A DNA stretch of 64,000 nucleotides from Rhodothermus marinus (lineage in GTDB: Bacteria > Bacteroidota > Rhodothermia > Rhodothermales > Rhodothermaceae): assembly GCF_009936275.1 (NCBI RefSeq), contig NZ_AP019797.1, forward strand, positions 2,835,890 through 2,899,889, in the 5' to 3' direction. A program made the position numbers and the translations under genes. Positions 59,684 through 64,000 of the stretch are shown here, one piece after another; the first letter of the stretch is position 1, and the number at the start of each line of letters is the position of its first letter. The notes below the pieces were generated by a model, which worked only from the letters and a program-made list of their open reading frames with translations, made no database searches and was not told the origin of the DNA.

Positions 59684-61210
59684 TCAATCCACGTGTCCCA
59701 TCAGCCGACGGACGGCCGGGCTCAGCAGCAGCGCGATCAGGCCGGCTGCGCCGGTGAACATCGCCACGCTGCGGAAAAGTTCGGCCGGCATCAGCGTCTC
59801 GAGCTGCCCCGCCACCAGCCCGGCAAACAGATTCCCCAGCGCCGCCGCAATGAACCAGACGCCCATCATCTGCCCCACGCGGCCGCGCGGCGCCAGCTTC
59901 GTGATCGACGAAAGCCCGACCGGCGACAGGCACAGCTCGCCCACCGTATGCAGAAAATACGTCACCACGAGCCAGGCCGGCGAGACCGGATTTTCGGGCG
60001 TGGCGTGCGCCGCTCCCCAGGAAAGTACGAAAAAGCCCGCCGCCAGCCCCAGCAACCCGAGCGCGAATTTGACCGGGATCGAGGGGTTCGCATTGCGCCG
60101 CGCCAGCCAGGTCCACAGCCATCCGAAAACCGGCGCAAAGATGATGATGAACAGCGGGTTGATGTTCTGGAGCATGCTGGCCGGAAGCTCCCAGTCGCCG
60201 AACCGACGATCCGTCAGATCACGCGCAAACAGATTCAGCGACGAGCCGGCCTGCTCGAAGCCCGACCAGAACAGCCCGGCCAGAATCACCAGCCACAGGA
60301 TCACGATCAGTCGACGCTTTTCCAGCGCCGTGTGGCCGCCAAAGAAAAAGATGTAGGCGAAAAACAGCAGCGTGATGATCACCACGGCCACGCCCAGGCT
60401 CTGCGCCAGCGCCTCCAGCGAAAGCGGGAAGCGTCCGGTGGCCAGCAGATAGCCACAGAAAACCACCACGGCGGCGGCAATCCCGGCTCCCGTGTAGAAA
60501 CGTCGGGCCCGTTGTGCCAGCACCGCCTCATCTTCACCGGGCGCCGGCCGGAAAAGTCCCGCCTCGCCCAGGTACTTTTCGCCCAGCTTGTAGGAAATCA
60601 GCCCGGCCACCATGCCGATGCCGGCCAGCGAAAAGCCCAGATGCCAGTTGTAGCCCTCTCCCAGCAGACCGCACAGCGTGGGACCGAGCACGGCACCGAT
60701 GTTGATGCCCATGTAGAAGATCGAAAAGCCTGCGTCGCGCCGCGCCCCGCCTTCCGGGTACAGCTCGCCCACCATCGTGCTCACGTTGGGCTTGAGCAGA
60801 CCCGTGCCGATGACGATGAGCGCCAGGCCCAGGAAGAAAGTTTCATTCAGGGGAATGGCCATGGAAAAGTGTCCCATGGCAATGATGATACCCCCGATAA
60901 AAACGGCCCGGCGCTGTCCCCAGAGCTTGTCGGCCAGCCAGCCGCCGGGCAGCGAGAGCACGTACACGAAGAACGTGTACAGGCCGTAGACGGCCGTGGC
61001 CGTGCCCACGTCGAAGCCCAGGCCCGGGTTGGCGGCCGTAGCGGCCGTGGTCATGAACAGCACCAGGAGCGCCCGCATGCCGTAGTAGCTGAAGCGCTCC
61101 CAGAGTTCGGTAAAAAAGAGCGTAGCCAGGCCGCGCGGATGCCCGAAAAACGACTTGCCGTTTACCAGCGCCGAAGCCCCCGCGGCCATACCCTCCGGTT
61201 TGCTATGCAT
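59684..61210 (-). CDS. POT family peptide transporter
   Basis: 508 residues, about 12-14 membrane helices. The PTR2 signature FFTELWERFSYYGMRALLVLF (core FTELWERFSYYGMR) near residue 30, GGWLADKLWGQRRA and the typical FYMGINIGA segment. Proton-coupled di/tripeptide uptake. ATG at 61210 is chosen; codons upstream are not conserved-looking. Probably cotranscribed with dut. Confidence 0.94.
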   Translation of the reverse strand: MHSKPEGMAAGASALVNGKSFFGHPRGLATLFFTELWERFSYYGMRALLVLFMTTAATAANPGLGFDVGTATAVYGLYTFFVYVLSLPGGWLADKLWGQRRAVFIGGIIIAMGHFSMAIPLNETFFLGLALIVIGTGLLKPNVSTMVGELYPEGGARRDAGFSIFYMGINIGAVLGPTLCGLLGEGYNWHLGFSLAGIGMVAGLISYKLGEKYLGEAGLFRPAPGEDEAVLAQRARRFYTGAGIAAAVVVFCGYLLATGRFPLSLEALAQSLGVAVVIITLLFFAYIFFFGGHTALEKRRLIVILWLVILAGLFWSGFEQAGSSLNLFARDLTDRRFGDWELPASMLQNINPLFIIIFAPVFGWLWTWLARRNANPSIPVKFALGLLGLAAGFFVLSWGAAHATPENPVSPAWLVVTYFLHTVGELCLSPVGLSSITKLAPRGRVGQMMGVWFIAAALGNLFAGLVAGQLETLMPAELFRSVAMFTGAAGLIALLLSPAVRRLMGHVD

Positions 61211-61414
61211 GGTTGCAATCCCACGGTTGGTTACAGCATCCACTCATAGCGGCTAAGCTTAGCAAATCTCCGGGAAAAAAGTAAGCGAAAAGGCCGCCAA
61301 ACCCGAACGCCCGGTTTTTTAGAAGGTATTCGCTATGAAATCGGCCGCCTCGGCCGTATATTCGCGCGGTTGTGTAGCTTGTCCCGGGACAAACCATCCA
61401 GCGTAGGAAATCGC

Positions 61415-63274
61415 ATGAGCGACCAGCACGGGCACACGCTCGGCCGTGATCTGCACGGCCCGCGCACGCATACCTGTGGCGAACTCCGACGCGCACACGT
61501 CGGCCAGGAAGTCGTGCTCAAAGGATGGGTCGATACGCGGCGCGACCTGGGCGGCGTCATCTTCATCGACCTGCGCGACCGCTACGGGCTTACCCAGATC
61601 GTCTTTTCTCCACAGGACAACGAGACGGCCTATCGACTGGCCGACCGTCTGCGCAGCGAGTACGTGATCTCGGTGCGGGGCGTGGTGCGCGAGCGCTCGC
61701 CGGAGACCGTCAACCCCAAGCTCGCCACCGGTGAAGTCGAGGTCCGCGCCCATGACCTGATCATTCTCAACACCTCCGAGCCGCTGCCGTTTCCGGTTTC
61801 GGCCCACGAGGAAAAGCGCACCACGACCAGCGAAGAGCTGCGCCTGAAGTACCGCTACCTTGACCTGCGGCGGCCCGAACTGCAGCGCAACCTGCTGCTG
61901 CGCCACCAGGTCTATCTGATCACCCGACGCTACTTCGACGCGCATCAGTTCGTCGAAGTCGAAACGCCCGTGCTGACCAAATCGACACCGGAAGGGGCCC
62001 GTGACTTTCTGGTTCCCAGCCGCCTGCACCCGGGCAAGTTCTACGCGCTGCCCCAGTCGCCGCAGCTCTACAAACAGATTCTGATGGTGGCGGGGTTGGA
62101 CCGCTACTTCCAGATCGTCAAGTGCTTCCGTGACGAGGATCTCCGCGCCGATCGCCAGCCGGAATTCACCCAGATCGATGTGGAGATGACCTTCCCCACC
62201 GAGGAGCAGATTTTTGAACTCATCGAAGGGCTTATCCAGGCGATCTGGCGCGAGACACTGGGCGTCGAACTGCCGCGCCCCTTCCCGCGCATGTCCTACG
62301 ACGAGGCGCTGCGGCGCTTCGGCTCCGACAAGCCGGACATGCGCTTCGGGCTCGAATTGCAGGAAATCGGCGAGGTCTTTCGCGGCTCCGGCTTCCGGGT
62401 CTTCGAAAGCGTTCTGGAGCAGGGCGGCGAAATCGTGGCGCTGGTGGTGCCGGGCATGGGCGACCAGGGCCGGGGCTACATGGATCGCCTGGACAAAGAC
62501 ATCGTGCGCAAGCAGATCGGCGCCGGCGGGCTGGTCTACTTCAAGCTACCTTCCGACGGCGGCCCGATCTATTCCTCGGTCAAGGAGCACGTGCTCCCGT
62601 CGGAGTACGTCCAGCGTGCCGTGGCGAAGCTCGGCGCCCGGGCGGGCGACCTGGTGCTGCTGCTGGCCGGTCCCCGACCGCAGGTGTACCTGCAGGCCGG
62701 TGCGTTGCGCCTGCACATGGCCCGCGAGCTGAATCTGGTCCCGCCGGCCGGCCAGGCGCCCTGGCACTTTCTATGGGTCACCGACTTTCCGCTGCTGGAA
62801 TGGGACGAGGAGGCCGGGCGCTACTTCGCCATGCACCATCCGTTCACCTCGCCGCACCCGGACGATCTGGACCTGCTGGAAACCGAGCCGGGCCGCGTGC
62901 GCGCCCGCGCCTACGACCTGGTGCTGAACGGCAACGAGATCGGCGGCGGCTCGATCCGTATCCACCGGCAGGACATCCAGCGCCGGATGTTTCGTGTGCT
63001 GGGCATCGACGCGGAAGAAGCCGAGCGGCGCTTCGGTTTCCTGCTGACCGCCTTTCGCTACGGGGCCCCGCCACACGGCGGCATCGCGCTGGGCCTGGAT
63101 CGCATCGTGATGCTGCTGGCCGGTGCCGGCTCGCTCCGCGACGTCATCGCCTTCCCGAAAACGCAGCGCGGGCAGGAACTGATGTCGAACGCGCCCGACG
63201 AGGTCTCGCCCGAACAGCTCGAAGAGCTGCACATTCGCGTGGTGCTGCCGGAGACGGAAGCCTCAGGCTCCTGA
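61415..63274 (+). CDS. aspS: Aspartyl-tRNA synthetase
   Basis: 619 residues, bacterial type. OB anticodon domain (THTCGELRRAHVGQ; GWVDTRRDLGG), class II motif 2 (FRDEDLRADRQPEFTQID), the GAD insertion (about 310-440) and motif 3 (GGIALGLDRIVMLL). Charges tRNA-Asp. ATG at 61415 is chosen; a TATATTCG box (61357-61364) lies upstream. Stop is 1 bp from the convergent lipoprotein gene. Confidence 0.97.
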   Translation: MSDQHGHTLGRDLHGPRTHTCGELRRAHVGQEVVLKGWVDTRRDLGGVIFIDLRDRYGLTQIVFSPQDNETAYRLADRLRSEYVISVRGVVRERSPETVNPKLATGEVEVRAHDLIILNTSEPLPFPVSAHEEKRTTTSEELRLKYRYLDLRRPELQRNLLLRHQVYLITRRYFDAHQFVEVETPVLTKSTPEGARDFLVPSRLHPGKFYALPQSPQLYKQILMVAGLDRYFQIVKCFRDEDLRADRQPEFTQIDVEMTFPTEEQIFELIEGLIQAIWRETLGVELPRPFPRMSYDEALRRFGSDKPDMRFGLELQEIGEVFRGSGFRVFESVLEQGGEIVALVVPGMGDQGRGYMDRLDKDIVRKQIGAGGLVYFKLPSDGGPIYSSVKEHVLPSEYVQRAVAKLGARAGDLVLLLAGPRPQVYLQAGALRLHMARELNLVPPAGQAPWHFLWVTDFPLLEWDEEAGRYFAMHHPFTSPHPDDLDLLETEPGRVRARAYDLVLNGNEIGGGSIRIHRQDIQRRMFRVLGIDAEEAERRFGFLLTAFRYGAPPHGGIALGLDRIVMLLAGAGSLRDVIAFPKTQRGQELMSNAPDEVSPEQLEELHIRVVLPETEASGS

Positions 63275-63284
63275 ATCAGGAGCC
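63266..63284. terminator. Palindrome spanning both stop codons of convergent genes
   Basis: GGCTCCTGA (63266-63274), A, TCAGGAGCC (63276-63284) is perfectly symmetric, so the last codons and stops of aspS and of the facing lipoprotein gene are mirror copies. A possible bidirectional hairpin without a T-run. Confidence 0.4.
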
Positions 63285-63803
63285 CTGCAACGCCGCCTCC
63301 AGGCGAGCCACCAGCGCCCGGAGCGCGGCCCGCTCCGTGTAGCCCAGTCGAAAAGAAAGCCCTCCCACGCTGCCCGTCACCTGCTGCGCTTCGGCCAGCT
63401 GTCGCAGCACCTGCGGATTGGTCTGCACCTGCACAAGCAGACCTCGTACGGGTGTGCTTTCCGGAGCGTAGCGGGGATCCTGCGCGCTTTCCCAGCGCCA
63501 GCTGGCCCCATCGGCATTCAGCACCAGATCCCGCCGTTCCAGGTAAACCGGCACCGCATCGGAGCCCGTAACCAGCCGGAGCTCCACCGTAGCCATCTCA
63601 CAGTCACCGCCCGGGCAGCGCACCTGCGCCACCAGATAAACGGGCGTCCCGCTACCATATCCCCCGGTCCCCAGGCGGAGTCCGGTATCGATCCGGCGCG
63701 TTTCGAAATAGGCGGCCTCGTCGGTCTGCCACTCGCGGACGGGCCCCGTCGAAGCGCAGCCGACCAGTAAAAGCACCCAGAGCCAGCGCAAACGTCCGTG
63801 CAT
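63276..63803 (-). CDS. Lipoprotein of unknown function
   Basis: 175 residues. Signal peptide with lipobox LLVGC at about residues 12-16, then a beta-rich domain with two Cys (CPGGDC, about 64-69) that may form a disulfide, and a C-terminal helix (ALRALVARLEAALQ). No family recognised. Convergent with aspS. Confidence 0.75.
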   Translation of the reverse strand: MHGRLRWLWVLLLVGCASTGPVREWQTDEAAYFETRRIDTGLRLGTGGYGSGTPVYLVAQVRCPGGDCEMATVELRLVTGSDAVPVYLERRDLVLNADGASWRWESAQDPRYAPESTPVRGLLVQVQTNPQVLRQLAEAQQVTGSVGGLSFRLGYTERAALRALVARLEAALQGS

Positions 63804-63863
63804 GTTCGTGAAGTGTTCTGATACCGATTGCTCGTAAAATCCGACAACCTTTAGCTTTTTGCA

Positions 63864-64000
63864 ATGGCAAAAAGCTTCACCGGCATGCTACCGACCGCCT
63901 ACAGCCCCGCGTTTCTGGAACTGTTCGCTCGCAGTTTGCACTGGGAGGCCTGGGAGCAGTTGATCCGGCAGAACGGCTGGACCATCGACCGCCCCTATCG
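63864..64000 (+). CDS. Partial protein, cut by window end
   Basis: First 45 codons: MAKSFTGMLPTAYSP, a helix with aromatic residues and NGWTIDRPY at the cut. The TIDRP end is like the start of some inorganic-pyrophosphatase-related proteins, but that is a weak guess. Divergent from the lipoprotein gene. Confidence 0.55.
   Translation, partial: MAKSFTGMLPTAYSPAFLELFARSLHWEAWEQLIRQNGWTIDRPY

Noticed and set aside
59186-61249. Long plus-strand open frame (687 codons) across dut and the POT gene
   Set aside because: Mirror of the dut and transporter codons, without any domain.

Overview
The window reads as chromosome of a thermophilic Rhodothermota/Bacteroidota bacterium, most likely Rhodothermus or a close relative. 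This rests on high GC coding sequence, protein families typical of that group (GWxTD protein, FecR plus STN-type TonB receptor, T9SS-type C-terminal sorting region, LA_3696 family, choice-of-anchor Q protein) and Bacteroidota-type promoters (TTG, about 19-20 bp, TAnnTTTG). The assignment is inference; no rRNA gene is present. Genes are packed tightly, often with ATGA or TGATG overlaps. I see no tRNA, rRNA, CRISPR array or insertion sequence.

Layout. 0-1.2 kb: a cut gene and a DUF2249 gene, divergent from a SufR-like Cys-containing regulator. 1.2-4.7 kb: oxidative pentose phosphate operon gnd-pgl-zwf-guaD. 4.8-13.2 kb: GWxTD protein, uronate operon uxaC plus IolB/KduI-like cupin with an operator, rhomboid protease, MgtC/DUF4010 membrane protein, purQ, YceI. 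13.3-23 kb: folC, rho, tricorn-like protease, HAD phosphatase, nadE, ruvA. 23-25 kb: YfiR plus CHASE8 histidine kinase. 25.3-29.9 kb: TonB receptor, FecR regulator, novel lipoprotein.

30.2-33.1 kb is a lower-GC accessory patch with a broken surface beta-helix gene (75-bp tandem repeats, two frame disruptions) and a methyltransferase. 33.1-35.8 kb: DUF58, BatD-like and sirtuin genes in one coupled operon without a MoxR gene. 36.4-41.5 kb: NifU-like, Mrp, Ppx/GppA, PrmA and a four-repeat membrane-anchored protein. 41.7-44.8 kb: a three-gene partner-switching module (membrane SpoIIE phosphatase, STAS protein, RsbW-like kinase). 44.8-50.2 kb: ubiE/pfkA, then an ECF sigma operon that runs into aat and a DUF1460 gene. 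50.3-64 kb: metY, CoA-binding protein, radA, mlaEFD, an outer-membrane barrel, deoxynucleoside kinase, a small two-helix protein, dut, a POT transporter, aspS, a lipoprotein and a cut gene.

Most of the window is housekeeping. The least explained parts are the YfiR/CHASE8-kinase pair, whose kinase has a very short ATP lid; the four-repeat protein at 39.7-41.5 kb; the ECF sigma operon with a coiled-coil envelope protein; the partner-switching module without its sigma factor; and the broken repeat gene, which could be repaired by two small events.
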